Below are positions 34,001 to 43,062 of a DNA stretch of 64,000 nt, piece after piece. Origin of the DNA: Roseiarcus sp036489975 (GTDB taxonomy: Bacteria > Pseudomonadota > Alphaproteobacteria > Rhizobiales > Beijerinckiaceae); the NCBI GenBank assembly GCA_036489975.1, contig DASXES010000063.1, positions 1 to 64,000 of the forward strand. The letters run 5' to 3'. Both the position numbers and the translations under genes were made by a program. The notes below the pieces were generated by a model. It ran no database searches. It was given only the letters and a program-made list of their open reading frames with translations, and was not told the DNA's origin. Every line of letters starts with the position of its first letter. Position 1 is the stretch's first letter.

Positions 34001-34771
34001 TTAGTGGCCGCCCGGGTGGACCGCGTCGTTGAGATACATGCAAGTCAACATCGCGAACACATACGCTTGCAGGAAGGCGACGAGCAGCTCCAGGGCGAAG
34101 AGCCCAATCGTCATCAGGAACGGCAGCACCGCAAGCGGCTTGAACACCGCGCTCGCCCCGAGCAGCATGATGACGAACGCGCCGAAGACGTTGAGCGTGA
34201 TATGGCCGGCGAGCATGTTGGCGAACAAGCGCACCGAATGGCTGACTGGACGCACGAAGAAGGAAAACACCTCGATCACCACCACCAGCGGAAGGATGTA
34301 GATCGGCACGTCCGGCGGCACGAACAATTTGAAGAAATGCGTTCCGTGATCCTTGATCCCCACGACCACGACGGTGAAGAAGACCATCAGCGCCAAGGCG
34401 GCGGTGATGATGATCTGGCTCGTCACGGTGAACGAGTAGGGGATGAAGCCAATCAGGTTGGCCAACAGAACGAAAAAGAAGATGGAGAACACGAACGGAA
34501 AAAACCGCATCCCCCCTTCTCCGGCGGCGGAGCGCACCATGCCGGCGACGAACTCGTAGGCCATTTCCGCCATGGCCTGGAGGCGTCCCGGCACGCCGGG
34601 GCCCCCTCGCGCGCCGAGAGCCACCAGGAGGCAGCTCAGCGCCACCGCCAGCAGCATAAAGAGACCCGAATTGGTCAAGGAAACATCGTGGCCGGCGACC
34701 TGAATCGAAACGACGGGGTGCAGGGCAAACTGATGGATCGGATCGATCGCCGGTCCCGACTCTGTGGCCAC
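34001..34771 (-). CDS. atpB: ATP synthase F0 subunit A
   Basis: This is the stator channel subunit. The 256-residue product is highly hydrophobic with the essential Arg in SHSVRLFANMLAGH near 185 and the FALELLVAFLQAYVF segment at the C-terminal half-channel. Encoded between atpI and atpE in the normal order. Inner membrane. Confidence 0.97.
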   Translation of the reverse strand: MATESGPAIDPIHQFALHPVVSIQVAGHDVSLTNSGLFMLLAVALSCLLVALGARGGPGVPGRLQAMAEMAYEFVAGMVRSAAGEGGMRFFPFVFSIFFFVLLANLIGFIPYSFTVTSQIIITAALALMVFFTVVVVGIKDHGTHFFKLFVPPDVPIYILPLVVVIEVFSFFVRPVSHSVRLFANMLAGHITLNVFGAFVIMLLGASAVFKPLAVLPFLMTIGLFALELLVAFLQAYVFAMLTCMYLNDAVHPGGH

Positions 34772-34776
34772 GTCCT

Positions 34777-35262
34777 CTAGTCCTCGTCGTCGTCCGCCTC
34801 GTCTCGAGGCTGAAACGCCCCGCCAGCGGCTCCGCGCCCCCCCAACGAGGCGTCCCGCCCGGCTTCGGGAGTCGGGCGCGGCCCGTCTTTATCCGGCGAG
34901 TTCGCGCGAGACAAGGGCGAATTGCTATTCAATGACGCGCCTTTCGGCGAAGTCAGCCGGATCACGTTCCACACCCCGGCCGCCACACCGAGCAGGAAAA
35001 ATACGATCAGGAAAGCCGGATTGGTGCCGAGCGCGCGGTCAAGGATCCAGCCGATGCCCAGTCCGAGGATCACCGCGGAGACGAACTCGCCGCCGGCCCG
35101 CAAGCCGAGCGACATCGCGGACCCCGCGCCGGCGTCCGATTTGGGCGGGGACTTCGGCTTCGGAGCGGAGGCCTGGGGCGTTCGGCCTTTCAACTCGGCC
35201 GATAGCCGGTCGAGCCGTGCGCGCAGCGCGGCGGCCTCTTGGTCTTCGGGGTCGGAACCCAT
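34777..35262 (-). CDS. atpI: ATP synthase accessory protein I (AtpI)
   Basis: This small membrane protein (161 residues) helps c-ring assembly or Mg2+ supply in related systems. The N-terminus is charged and rich in Ala/Glu/Pro. Two helices follow around 65-110 (SAVILGLGIGWILDRALGTNPAFLIVFFLLG), and the long polar tail is acidic (ends DEADDDED). ATG 35262 has GGAGGG upstream. It begins the leftward F0 operon, 5 bases before atpB; the operon promoter should lie in the 152-bp gap shared divergently with the DUF1345 gene. Confidence 0.92.
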   Translation of the reverse strand: MGSDPEDQEAAALRARLDRLSAELKGRTPQASAPKPKSPPKSDAGAGSAMSLGLRAGGEFVSAVILGLGIGWILDRALGTNPAFLIVFFLLGVAAGVWNVIRLTSPKGASLNSNSPLSRANSPDKDGPRPTPEAGRDASLGGRGAAGGAFQPRDEADDDED

Positions 35263-35414
35263 GGCGTTTCCCTCCACGGAGCCGAACAGGTCGGAGGTTT
35301 CGCGCGCCCTGTCAATCGGCGGGCGTCCCGGTGTGCCCCAGGTGCGGTCCCGCGCGGCTTGACCCTCGCGGCAGCGTCGGGCAAGCCGGGCTCCTCAAAC
35401 CCGACGGCTTCTCC

Positions 35415-36167
35415 ATGCCCAAACCGCCGCGCCCGCAAAAAGCCGACAAGGCGGCAGGAATGCCCAAATCGGCGGCTGCGCGGAGCGCTCAGGAGTCGCC
35501 ACAGCCGGTTCTCGCCGACCTCTGGGACACATTCGCCCATCGGCCGCGGCTCCTCATCGGCGCGATCCTCATGGTCGCGACCTATGTGGCCGTGCATCTC
35601 GGAACCGAGATGCGCGACGCGACGCGCCTCCTGATCGCCTGGAACGTCGGCGCCTGGGTCTTCCTGGTCATGATCCTGCATATGGTGATGGATCCGCGGC
35701 GCGAGGCGAGCGTCCAGGCGAAGCCCGAGGATGAGAACCAGTGGATGCTCGTAGCTCTCGGAATCGTGGCCTCGCTCGCGGCCATCGCCGCGATCGTGTG
35801 GGAGCTGGGGCCGGTCAAAAGCCTGGCCGGCTGGCCCAAGGCCGGCCATCTGGCCCTGGTCGGCGCGACGGTGCTCAGCGCCTGGACGTTCCTGCAGACG
35901 ATGTTCGCGCTGCATTATGCGGGCGTCTATTTTCTGCGCGAGAAGGGCAAGTACAAGGGCGGCCTCGAATTTCCCGCCTGCCCCGAGCCGAACTGGATGG
36001 AGTTCTTCTATCAGGCCTTCACCATCGGCTGCACCTTCGCCAGTTCGGACGTCAATGTCACATCGAAGCGGATGCGTCGGATCGTCGTCATTCAGGGCGT
36101 GGTCGGCTTTTTCTTCAACGCAATTATTCTCGCGCTCACCATCAACGTCGCCGCGAACCTCTTCTAG
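35415..36167 (+). CDS. DUF1345-family membrane protein
   Basis: This 250-residue protein has a polar N-terminus and about five helices: PRLLIGAILMVATYVAVHL, AWNVGAWVFLVMILHMV, WMLVALGIVASLAAIAAIVWEL, one near 140 and one at the C-terminus. The block HYAGVYF...GLEFP near 160-180 is characteristic of DUF1345. Function is not known. It ends 29 bases before hisS and could share its transcript. Confidence 0.88.
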   Translation: MPKPPRPQKADKAAGMPKSAAARSAQESPQPVLADLWDTFAHRPRLLIGAILMVATYVAVHLGTEMRDATRLLIAWNVGAWVFLVMILHMVMDPRREASVQAKPEDENQWMLVALGIVASLAAIAAIVWELGPVKSLAGWPKAGHLALVGATVLSAWTFLQTMFALHYAGVYFLREKGKYKGGLEFPACPEPNWMEFFYQAFTIGCTFASSDVNVTSKRMRRIVVIQGVVGFFFNAIILALTINVAANLF

Positions 36168-36196
36168 TCGCCGGTTTTGCCGGATATAGAGCGGCG

Positions 36197-37738
36197 ATGA
36201 CCGAGAATGAGATTTCCCGCCGCGTGCGCCCCGTGCTGCCGCGCGGATTGGCCGACCGCGACGCCAGCGACGTTGCCGCCGCCGAAGCGATGATGGCGAA
36301 AATTCGCGAAGTGTATGCGCTTTACGGGTTCGAGGCGGTCGAGACGCCGTTCATCGAATATACCGAGGCGCTCGGCAAGTTCCTGCCCGACCAGGACCGG
36401 CCGAACGAGGGCGTGTTTTCGTTCAAGGACGATGACGAGCAATGGCTCTCGCTGCGCTATGACCTGACCGCGCCGCTCGCGCGCTATGTCGCCGAAAACT
36501 ACGACCGGCTGCCGAAGCCCTATCGCTCCTATCGCGCCGGCTGGGTGTTTCGCAACGAGAAGCCGGGTCCCGGCCGCTTCCGCCAGTTCATGCAGTTCGA
36601 CGCCGACACGGTGGGCTCGGCGTCGCCGGCGGCGGATGCGGAAATCTGCATGATGGCCGCCGATTGCCTTGAGGCTTTGGGGATTGCGCGCGGCGACTAT
36701 GTGATCAAGGTCAACAACCGCAAGGTGCTCGATGGCGTCATGGAGTCGATCGGGCTCGGCGGCGAGGCGAACGCCGGGCGGCGGCTGACTGTGCTGCGCG
36801 CGATCGACAAGCTCGACCGGCTCGGCGCGGAAGGGGTGCGGGCGCTGCTTGGGGCTGGGCGCAAGGACGAGAGCGGCGATTTCACGAGGGGGGCCAACCT
36901 CGCGGATAGTCAGATAGAGGAGATCAGGAGGCTCTTGGTCTTCGGGGGATTCGGGGATCTGATCGACGGTTCTAATACGTCAACGCTGGAGGAATGGGGA
37001 AAGCTTCGCTTTTCTGTGAACAGCACTTTCCAGGATGGCCTGGGTGAGCTCCGGCAAATCGCCGAACTTACGGAGGCTGCGGGATATGACACTCTGAGAA
37101 TTCGCATAGACAACACCGTCGTGCGCGGGCTCGAATATTACACGGGGCCCGTCTTCGAGGCCGAGCTCACCTTCGAGGTCAAGGACGACAATGGCCGGCC
37201 CGTTCGCTTCGGCTCGGTCGGCGGCGGCGGGCGCTATGACGGCCTTGTCGCCCGCTTTCGTGAGGAGCCCGTCCCGGCGACCGGCTTTTCGATCGGCGTC
37301 TCGCGGTTGCTTGCGGCCTTGCGGGCGATCAAGAGCCCGATCGTCGCGGCGGCCGAGACACAAGGGCCCGTCGTCGTGCTCGCGCTCGACCGCGACGCGG
37401 ATTCGATGGCCAATTATCAGCGTCTCGTCGCGAGATTGCGGCAGGCAGGGATCGCGGCTGAACTCTATCTGGGCTCAGGCGGCATGAACGCGCAACTCAA
37501 ATACGCGGACAGGCGACGAAGCCGCGTCGCCGTCATCCAGGGTTCAAACGAGCGCAACGCGGCAGGCGGTCCTCAGGTCACGATCCGCGATCTTGCGCTC
37601 GGCGCCGAACTCGCCAAGACGACCAAGGACCGCGCCGACTATCTCGAGCTGCGCCAACGCGCCCAATTCCCGGCGCCCGAGGCGGAACTGCTCGAGCGGG
37701 TGCGCGAGGTCCTGGCGCGGGGCTCCTCGTTCAACTGA
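36197..37738 (+). CDS. hisS: Histidyl-tRNA synthetase
   Basis: This class II aminoacyl-tRNA synthetase charges tRNA-His. The 513-residue product has motif 2 (YRSYRAGWVFRNEKPGPGRFRQF near 109-131), the His-A motif RGLEYYTGPVFE near 315, motif 3 (GFSIGVSRLLAAL near 365), and the anticodon-binding domain from about 395. The segment encoded by about 36886-37110 uses codons such as agg, aga, ata and has lower GC than both flanks. This suggests a recombined patch or a divergent inserted loop. Confidence 0.96.
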   Translation: MTENEISRRVRPVLPRGLADRDASDVAAAEAMMAKIREVYALYGFEAVETPFIEYTEALGKFLPDQDRPNEGVFSFKDDDEQWLSLRYDLTAPLARYVAENYDRLPKPYRSYRAGWVFRNEKPGPGRFRQFMQFDADTVGSASPAADAEICMMAADCLEALGIARGDYVIKVNNRKVLDGVMESIGLGGEANAGRRLTVLRAIDKLDRLGAEGVRALLGAGRKDESGDFTRGANLADSQIEEIRRLLVFGGFGDLIDGSNTSTLEEWGKLRFSVNSTFQDGLGELRQIAELTEAAGYDTLRIRIDNTVVRGLEYYTGPVFEAELTFEVKDDNGRPVRFGSVGGGGRYDGLVARFREEPVPATGFSIGVSRLLAALRAIKSPIVAAAETQGPVVVLALDRDADSMANYQRLVARLRQAGIAAELYLGSGGMNAQLKYADRRRSRVAVIQGSNERNAAGGPQVTIRDLALGAELAKTTKDRADYLELRQRAQFPAPEAELLERVREVLARGSSFN

Positions 37739-37813
37739 GTCAGGCTCGAGAGCGCGCGGGCCGACCGGGGGCTCTGTTCTGGGCGGCGGCCATCGCGCGG
37801 GACCGGGCGCCCC

Positions 37814-39265
37814 TCATTCCGCCAAGAGTCCGGCCTGAGCGAACGTGGTCAGGATCTCGTCCAGCCGCGTCGAGGCGACCTCGTATGAAATCGTGTCCCC
37901 TTGGATCATTTCGAGTGTCAACTCGTGGCGCGTACGCGTTCCGTCCATCAGCGGAAGCAGGGCGCGGGTGGGCGGGTCCTCGATTTGAGCCATATGGTTT
38001 CTGAGCGTCGCCACCATGGAGTCGCCGTTTGCGGCCTGAAGGCGGGCGAGCGCGCTGACTTTCGGGCGTTCGCTGGGAACAGCGACGAGCGGCCATGGCC
38101 CTGTCGTGACCTGAACGACCTGATTGGCGAACAATCGAAAGACGTGTTTCGCGAGATTTGGACTTTCGGCCGCCGCATCGAGCGGGACCGCCAGTGGGAA
38201 AGTCTGGGCGAGCGCGACCAGAAGCGCCGCGAGCTCGGGATCGCGCGTCTTTATCCTTGCGCCGTTCGCGGCCTTGAACGCGGCGCTCTCGGCCGCCTCC
38301 GGGTCGGCTTCGAGCACGGTTAGTTGATCGCAAGCCCATAAGCCGCGCAGCCGCGTCGGCTCGAGTCTGCGATCCGCCTCGCCGCGACAGAAGAGCGAAT
38401 AGCGGAACCGCGGCATCGACCGAAAATCCGCGAGCTGTTCGAAGCGGGCCCAGTCGCCGGCCGCTCGCTCGCGGATCGCCGCCAGCGCGTCGGACGGAAA
38501 TAGCGCCTCTTCGTTCAGCTTCGGTTGCGCGTCGCAGAGATATGTGAGCCCGCTGCGCGCCCCCGCCGCGACCGTCTCGCTCAGGAGCTGCGGCGCGAAG
38601 TCCTTGTTGAGTTCGTCGTGGTAGAGAACTCCTGGCGGGATGGCGAGGATCCGGCGCGCTTCGCCTTTCAAAGCCGCTTCATCGGCTTCGGCGTCCGACC
38701 AAACCTCGATCTGCTCCGCGAGAAACGAGCGGGCGAGGTCCAGTTTCCGCTCAGGACTTTCGGCGCTGTCGGTCACGCAGAGCAGCATGTCGCGGATCGC
38801 CTGGCGAAAGCGAGCGCCAGGCAGCACATTGTAGCTGACCACGGCGAGTCCGTCGTCGGACAGGCGCTCGCCGATGACGCGCATCAGCGCCTCCCGCGCG
38901 CCGGCGGGCACCCAGGCATAGACGCCGTGGGCGATGATGTAGTCGAAGAATCCGTGCGAAGCGTCGATCTCCGCCAGATCGCCGGCCTGAAAGCTGACGT
39001 TTGCGCAACCGCAGCGCCGCGCGGCGGCGCGTGCAACCGCGATCGGTTGCTCGGCCAGATCGACGCCTAGAAACTCCGCCTGTGGAGCGCCGAACGCCAT
39101 ATTGATGAGATTGACGCCATCGCCGCATCCGACTTCGAGCACGCGTGAGGCGGCGAACGGCGGAAAGCGCCGTCCGTATATCGCCGCAAAGACGCCGGTC
39201 GTGATTGGATGGGTTCGGACGAAGGGAAAGCTCGGGTAGTGGACCTGATCGTAGGGATTGGCCAC
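37814..39265 (-). CDS. Class I SAM-dependent methyltransferase with methyltransferase regulatory domain
   Basis: This 483-residue protein has an N-terminal Rossmann methyltransferase domain (SAM motif VLEVGCGDGVNLINMA near 45-60; FFDYIIAHGVYAWVP near 115) and a C-terminal MethyTransf_Reg-like domain (about 200-480). Substrate unknown; such proteins are sometimes near surface-polysaccharide or peptide genes, but no such context is seen here. The start is GTG 39265 with GGGAGGA upstream. Confidence 0.9.
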   Translation of the reverse strand: MANPYDQVHYPSFPFVRTHPITTGVFAAIYGRRFPPFAASRVLEVGCGDGVNLINMAFGAPQAEFLGVDLAEQPIAVARAAARRCGCANVSFQAGDLAEIDASHGFFDYIIAHGVYAWVPAGAREALMRVIGERLSDDGLAVVSYNVLPGARFRQAIRDMLLCVTDSAESPERKLDLARSFLAEQIEVWSDAEADEAALKGEARRILAIPPGVLYHDELNKDFAPQLLSETVAAGARSGLTYLCDAQPKLNEEALFPSDALAAIRERAAGDWARFEQLADFRSMPRFRYSLFCRGEADRRLEPTRLRGLWACDQLTVLEADPEAAESAAFKAANGARIKTRDPELAALLVALAQTFPLAVPLDAAAESPNLAKHVFRLFANQVVQVTTGPWPLVAVPSERPKVSALARLQAANGDSMVATLRNHMAQIEDPPTRALLPLMDGTRTRHELTLEMIQGDTISYEVASTRLDEILTTFAQAGLLAE

Positions 39266-39414
39266 AGATCCTCCCTCGACTGTCGCTCTTTGAGCAATTG
39301 ATATGAAATTAACCCACACGACAAGGCGGGAATCACGGCGTCAGAGGCGCAGCCTCCTCATTGGAGGCTGGGGCTTGCGCGTCTGGCGGCTATTCTACTT
39401 CCTTGCTAGCAGTC

Positions 39415-40521
39415 TCAGACCCGCGCGATGACAGCCACCGGTCCGCCGCCGGCTGGCCCCTGGTGCTCGGCGCCGCCCGAGACATAGACCGCCCCGGTTC
39501 CCGCGACCCCGCCGATCAATCCGCCGACTGCCGCGCGGGCGTGGCGCGTGGCGTTGATGTCCGAATCGTCGAGCATCGTATGGCGCAAGCCGCGGACGGC
39601 GCCGTCCGGCGAGGCCTCGGCCTTGGCGAAAATGTTGACGAGCCGGTTTTGCGATTGCGCGTCGAGCCCGCTCAAGCCCACGCTCTCGAGAGCGTGCATC
39701 ACCGCCGGGAGATCGATCGCATCGCGCATCACCGCGTGGCCGATTCTGAACGGGCTCGCCGAGAACCGCGAGGCGCCAAACAGAATCACGACATTGTGCA
39801 TGAGCTCGATGCCGGCCGAGCACGACGCTACGGATGAATAAAGGCTCCAGTCCTTCAGCACCTGGCCTTCGCCGATCCCGGCCCCGATCTCGCCTAGCGC
39901 TTTGGCGACGCCGATTGCCGAGGCGCCGCGCGAATAGCCCATCGAAGCGTAGCCGCTGGTTGTGACGGTCGTCTTGCCGCGGCCGCCGGCTTCCTTGACC
40001 CGCTCGCTGGTCAGAAGCGGGCATTTGATCTGAACGAAATGCACGTCCGTCGCCGCGTCGATGCGGGCGTCGCGCATCGACGCCTCGACCGCCTTTACAG
40101 TCTCGCCGATCTGCGCGTCCCGGCCGATCTCCTCCGGCAGAAAGTCGCGCGTTTGCGCGATGCCGACGCTCAGGCGCCTTTCGCTCGCGCCCTCGCCGCC
40201 GCCCCCGAAGCTCGGGCTTCGCGTGAAGATGGTGATGTGGGGCGACAGCACGCCCTCCGTGCCGCCGGACATGACGAAGGCGATTTTCGCCTCGACCTCG
40301 CGGGGGGTGAGCTTGAGAGGGGGCGCGAGCGCGTTGCACAGGGCGGCGACGGCGTATTCACGGGTGAAGTCGTTCACCCCGCCGTTGCCTTCGGTCTTGC
40401 CAAGAACGGCGAGAATGGACGAAGGTTCGAGCCCGCCCTTCTCGATGAGAGCCATGAGGCCGGAAACGTCTCCGGGCCCGCTGGTCGGAATGCGAACGAC
40501 CTCGAATGAATTGGGTGGCAT
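39415..40521 (-). CDS. Ring-opening amidohydrolase (cyanuric acid amidohydrolase/barbiturase family)
   Basis: This family hydrolyses cyanuric acid (AtzD/TrzD) or barbiturate; the natural substrate in non-degrading strains is unclear. The 368-residue product shows the threefold repeat with three Ser-Lys pairs. They are K42 (LGKTEGNGG) and S85 (VMSGGTEG), K166 (IKCPLL) and S233 (SSVASCSAG), and K300 (FAKAEASPDG) and S348 (YVSGGAEHQGPAGGG). All are intact, so activity is expected. No other triazine or pyrimidine catabolic gene is nearby. The symbol atzD is avoided because substrate is not proven. Confidence 0.9.
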   Translation of the reverse strand: MPPNSFEVVRIPTSGPGDVSGLMALIEKGGLEPSSILAVLGKTEGNGGVNDFTREYAVAALCNALAPPLKLTPREVEAKIAFVMSGGTEGVLSPHITIFTRSPSFGGGGEGASERRLSVGIAQTRDFLPEEIGRDAQIGETVKAVEASMRDARIDAATDVHFVQIKCPLLTSERVKEAGGRGKTTVTTSGYASMGYSRGASAIGVAKALGEIGAGIGEGQVLKDWSLYSSVASCSAGIELMHNVVILFGASRFSASPFRIGHAVMRDAIDLPAVMHALESVGLSGLDAQSQNRLVNIFAKAEASPDGAVRGLRHTMLDDSDINATRHARAAVGGLIGGVAGTGAVYVSGGAEHQGPAGGGPVAVIARV

Positions 40522-40642
40522 GGCCCCTCCGGACGCAGATGCGAATGAGACTATCAGATTCCGTTCCGCTCGGGTCGATGTGAGGCAGATTCCGTTTGGC
40601 GGCCTGACGACGGGGCGCCGAGCGCGGCGCCCCGCCAGGGCC

Positions 40643-41599
40643 TCAGCTAGAGCCGATCAGAATCCCCGCCGCCAGCACCAGCGCGCCGCCGATCATCACC
40701 TTGGCGGCCGCGGTCAGCGGCGGCGCGTCCAGGTATCGCCATTGGATCCAGGCGATGGCGGTGAGTTCGATGACAACGACGATGATGGCGATGACCGTCG
40801 CGGTGTAGAAATAGGGAATGAGGAAGGGCAGGGTGTGGCCGATGCCGCCTGCGGTCGTCATGACCCCGCAGACGAGGCCGCGCAGCAGCGGCGCGCCGCG
40901 TCCGGAAAGCTTGCCGTCGTCGGACAGCGCCTCGGCGAAGCCCATCGAGACGCCGGCGCCGATCGACGCCGCGAGCCCGACGACGAACGCGTTCCACGAA
41001 TTGTGGGTCGCGAACGCCGCGGCGAACACCGGCGCGAGAGTCGACACCGAACCGTCCATCAGCCCGACCAAACCCGGCTGGATGATCTGCAGGACGAACC
41101 GGCGGCGCTCGTTCTCCGCTTCCGCGCCTCGGGCGGAGGCCGTCAGGATCTGCTCCTCGAGCCCGGCGGCGATCTGGTCGTGCTTTTCCTCCTCCTCGGC
41201 GAGGTCGCCGAGCAGCTTGCGGGTCGAGGCGTCGGTGGTGCGCGTCAAGGCCTGTCGATAGAAGCGGGCGGCGGCGCGCTCCATTTCGCGCGCGTGCGAG
41301 CGGACTGTCTCGATGCCCAAAGGCCGCATCTGCCAGACCGGCTTCGCCGGAATGTAGCCGCGGATGTCATGACGCCGCACCAGCGGAATGTGCTCGCCGA
41401 ATTTCGACACGAAGAGATCGATCAGCCTGCGCCGGTGACCGTTCTCCTCGCTCGCCATCTCGTCGAACACTTTGGCGCTCGCGGGGTAGTCGTCATGCAG
41501 GCCGTCGGCGAAATCGGCGAAGACGCGCGCGTCCTCTTCTTCATTGCTGATGGCGAGGGCCAAAATCTCGCGCTCGGTCAGATCGTCGAATTTGCGCAT
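40643..41599 (-). CDS. mbfA: Membrane-bound ferritin-like iron exporter MbfA
   Basis: This 318-residue protein has an N-terminal ferritin-like/rubrerythrin domain (ISNEEEDARVF near 17, EMASEENGHRRRL near 47, EMERAAARFY and DLAEEEEKHDQIA near 105-145). A C-terminal VIT1/CCC1-type membrane part follows. In Bradyrhizobium and Agrobacterium MbfA exports iron and is repressed by Irr. A perfect ICE-like palindrome lies 19-39 bases upstream, so the same control is expected here. Confidence 0.93.
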   Translation of the reverse strand: MRKFDDLTEREILALAISNEEEDARVFADFADGLHDDYPASAKVFDEMASEENGHRRRLIDLFVSKFGEHIPLVRRHDIRGYIPAKPVWQMRPLGIETVRSHAREMERAAARFYRQALTRTTDASTRKLLGDLAEEEEKHDQIAAGLEEQILTASARGAEAENERRRFVLQIIQPGLVGLMDGSVSTLAPVFAAAFATHNSWNAFVVGLAASIGAGVSMGFAEALSDDGKLSGRGAPLLRGLVCGVMTTAGGIGHTLPFLIPYFYTATVIAIIVVVIELTAIAWIQWRYLDAPPLTAAAKVMIGGALVLAAGILIGSS

Positions 41600-41617
41600 C
41601 GCTTGTCCCGCGGGCCC

Positions 41618-41638
41618 AATTTAGAATGTTTCTAAATT
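41618..41638. promoter_or_regulatory. Irr-binding iron control element (ICE)
   Basis: AATTTAGAA-TGT-TTCTAAATT is a perfect 9+3+9 palindrome directly upstream of mbfA. It matches the known rhizobial ICE form TTTAGAA-N3-TTCTAAA bound by Irr. Its closeness to the start codon fits repression of mbfA under low iron. Confidence 0.85.
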
Positions 41639-41861
41639 TGCCTCGCCTCCCGGGTCAACGGCCTCGCCGCGGCGGAAGCGGGCTCCTGGCGAGGCGCTGG
41701 CGCGAAAGGTCTTCATCAGCGTCCCGCAACAGGCGTTCAAACTCGGACGGCGCGCCGGCCGAACGCGCCTTGCCAGCCCGGGAGCGCTAGTCTAGACGGG
41801 AAAAGGCGCGCCGCGCCAGCGTTTAGCGGCCGCCTGCGCTTTTCCTCCTCAGTCTGCGTTC

Positions 41862-42989
41862 GTGGCAAAACCTCCCGCCCTCGACCGATTCAACCACATC
41901 GTCGTCAAAGTCGGCTCGTCGCTGCTCGTCGACGGCGCCGTCGGCGCCGTCAGGCGCGGGTGGCTCGAAGCGCTCGCTTCCGACATCGCCAGTCTCCACG
42001 AGCGCGGCGCGAGCGTGATTGTCGTGTCCTCCGGCGCGATCGCGCTCGGCCGCACGATCGCCAAGCTGCCCCGACGGATCCTCAAGCTCGAAGACAGCCA
42101 GGCGTCGGCTGCGATCGGACAGATCGCGCTCGCGAGCGAATGGTCGCGCGCGCTCAGCCGTCACGGCATCGTCGCCGGCCAGGTGCTGCTCACCTTGCAG
42201 GACACGGAGGAGCGCCGCCGCTATCTGAACGCGCGCGCGACTCTCGGCCGTCTCTTCGCCATGCGCGCGATCCCGATCATCAACGAGAATGACACGGTCG
42301 CGACCAGCGAGATCCGCTATGGCGACAATGATCGCCTCGCGGCGCGGGTCGCCACGATGACCAGCGCGGATCTCCTGATCCTGCTCTCCGACGTCGCCGG
42401 GCTTTATGATTCGCCGCCTCACGGCAACGCGCACGCGCGACTGCTCCCGGTCGTCGAGCGCATCACGCCCGAGATTGAAGTGATGGCCGGGGGCGCGGCG
42501 TCCGAACTGTCGCGCGGCGGCATGCGCACCAAGGTCGAGGCCGCTCGCATTGCAACAGCGGCCGGCGCCCACATGGTGATCGCAGACGGGCGCGTCCTTC
42601 ACCCGATCGCGCGCATCGCCGAAGGGGGGGAATCCACCTGGTTTCTGACGCCGTCGAACCCGATCGCGGCGCGCAAGGTCTGGATCGGCGGGTCGCTCGA
42701 ACTTAAGGGCGCGGTGTTCGTCGACGCCGGCGCCGCCGCTGCGCTCGCCCTCGGCAAGAGCCTGCTGCCCGCCGGGGTCACGCGCGTCGAGGGCGTCTTC
42801 GCCCGCGGCGATTGCGTCGCCATCCGGGATGAGCGCGGGGCGGAGATCGGGCGTGGGCTGATCGCATACGACGCCCTGCACGCCGAGCGCATTCGTGGCC
42901 GCAATTCGCGCGACATCGCGCACATCCTGGGGACGGCCGGGCGCGCTGAAATGATCCATCGCGATGACATGGCGCTTTCCGGCCGCTGA
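41862..42989 (+). CDS. proB: Glutamate 5-kinase
   Basis: ProB phosphorylates glutamate at the gamma carboxyl in proline synthesis. The 375-residue product has the kinase domain (IVVKVGSSLLV near 13, VIVVSSGAIALG near 50, INENDTVATSEI near 142, RGGMRTKVEAA near 214) and a C-terminal PUA domain (about 280-365). The start is GTG 41862. Usual neighbours obg and proA are missing; a CLC channel follows instead. Confidence 0.96.
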   Translation: MAKPPALDRFNHIVVKVGSSLLVDGAVGAVRRGWLEALASDIASLHERGASVIVVSSGAIALGRTIAKLPRRILKLEDSQASAAIGQIALASEWSRALSRHGIVAGQVLLTLQDTEERRRYLNARATLGRLFAMRAIPIINENDTVATSEIRYGDNDRLAARVATMTSADLLILLSDVAGLYDSPPHGNAHARLLPVVERITPEIEVMAGGAASELSRGGMRTKVEAARIATAAGAHMVIADGRVLHPIARIAEGGESTWFLTPSNPIAARKVWIGGSLELKGAVFVDAGAAAALALGKSLLPAGVTRVEGVFARGDCVAIRDERGAEIGRGLIAYDALHAERIRGRNSRDIAHILGTAGRAEMIHRDDMALSGR

Positions 42990-43062
42990 AGCGTGACGCT
43001 GCCGCCGCGCCGTCCGCCTCCGCTCTTGGCAGGGCGGGGCCGCCCGCGCATAAGTCCTCAAC

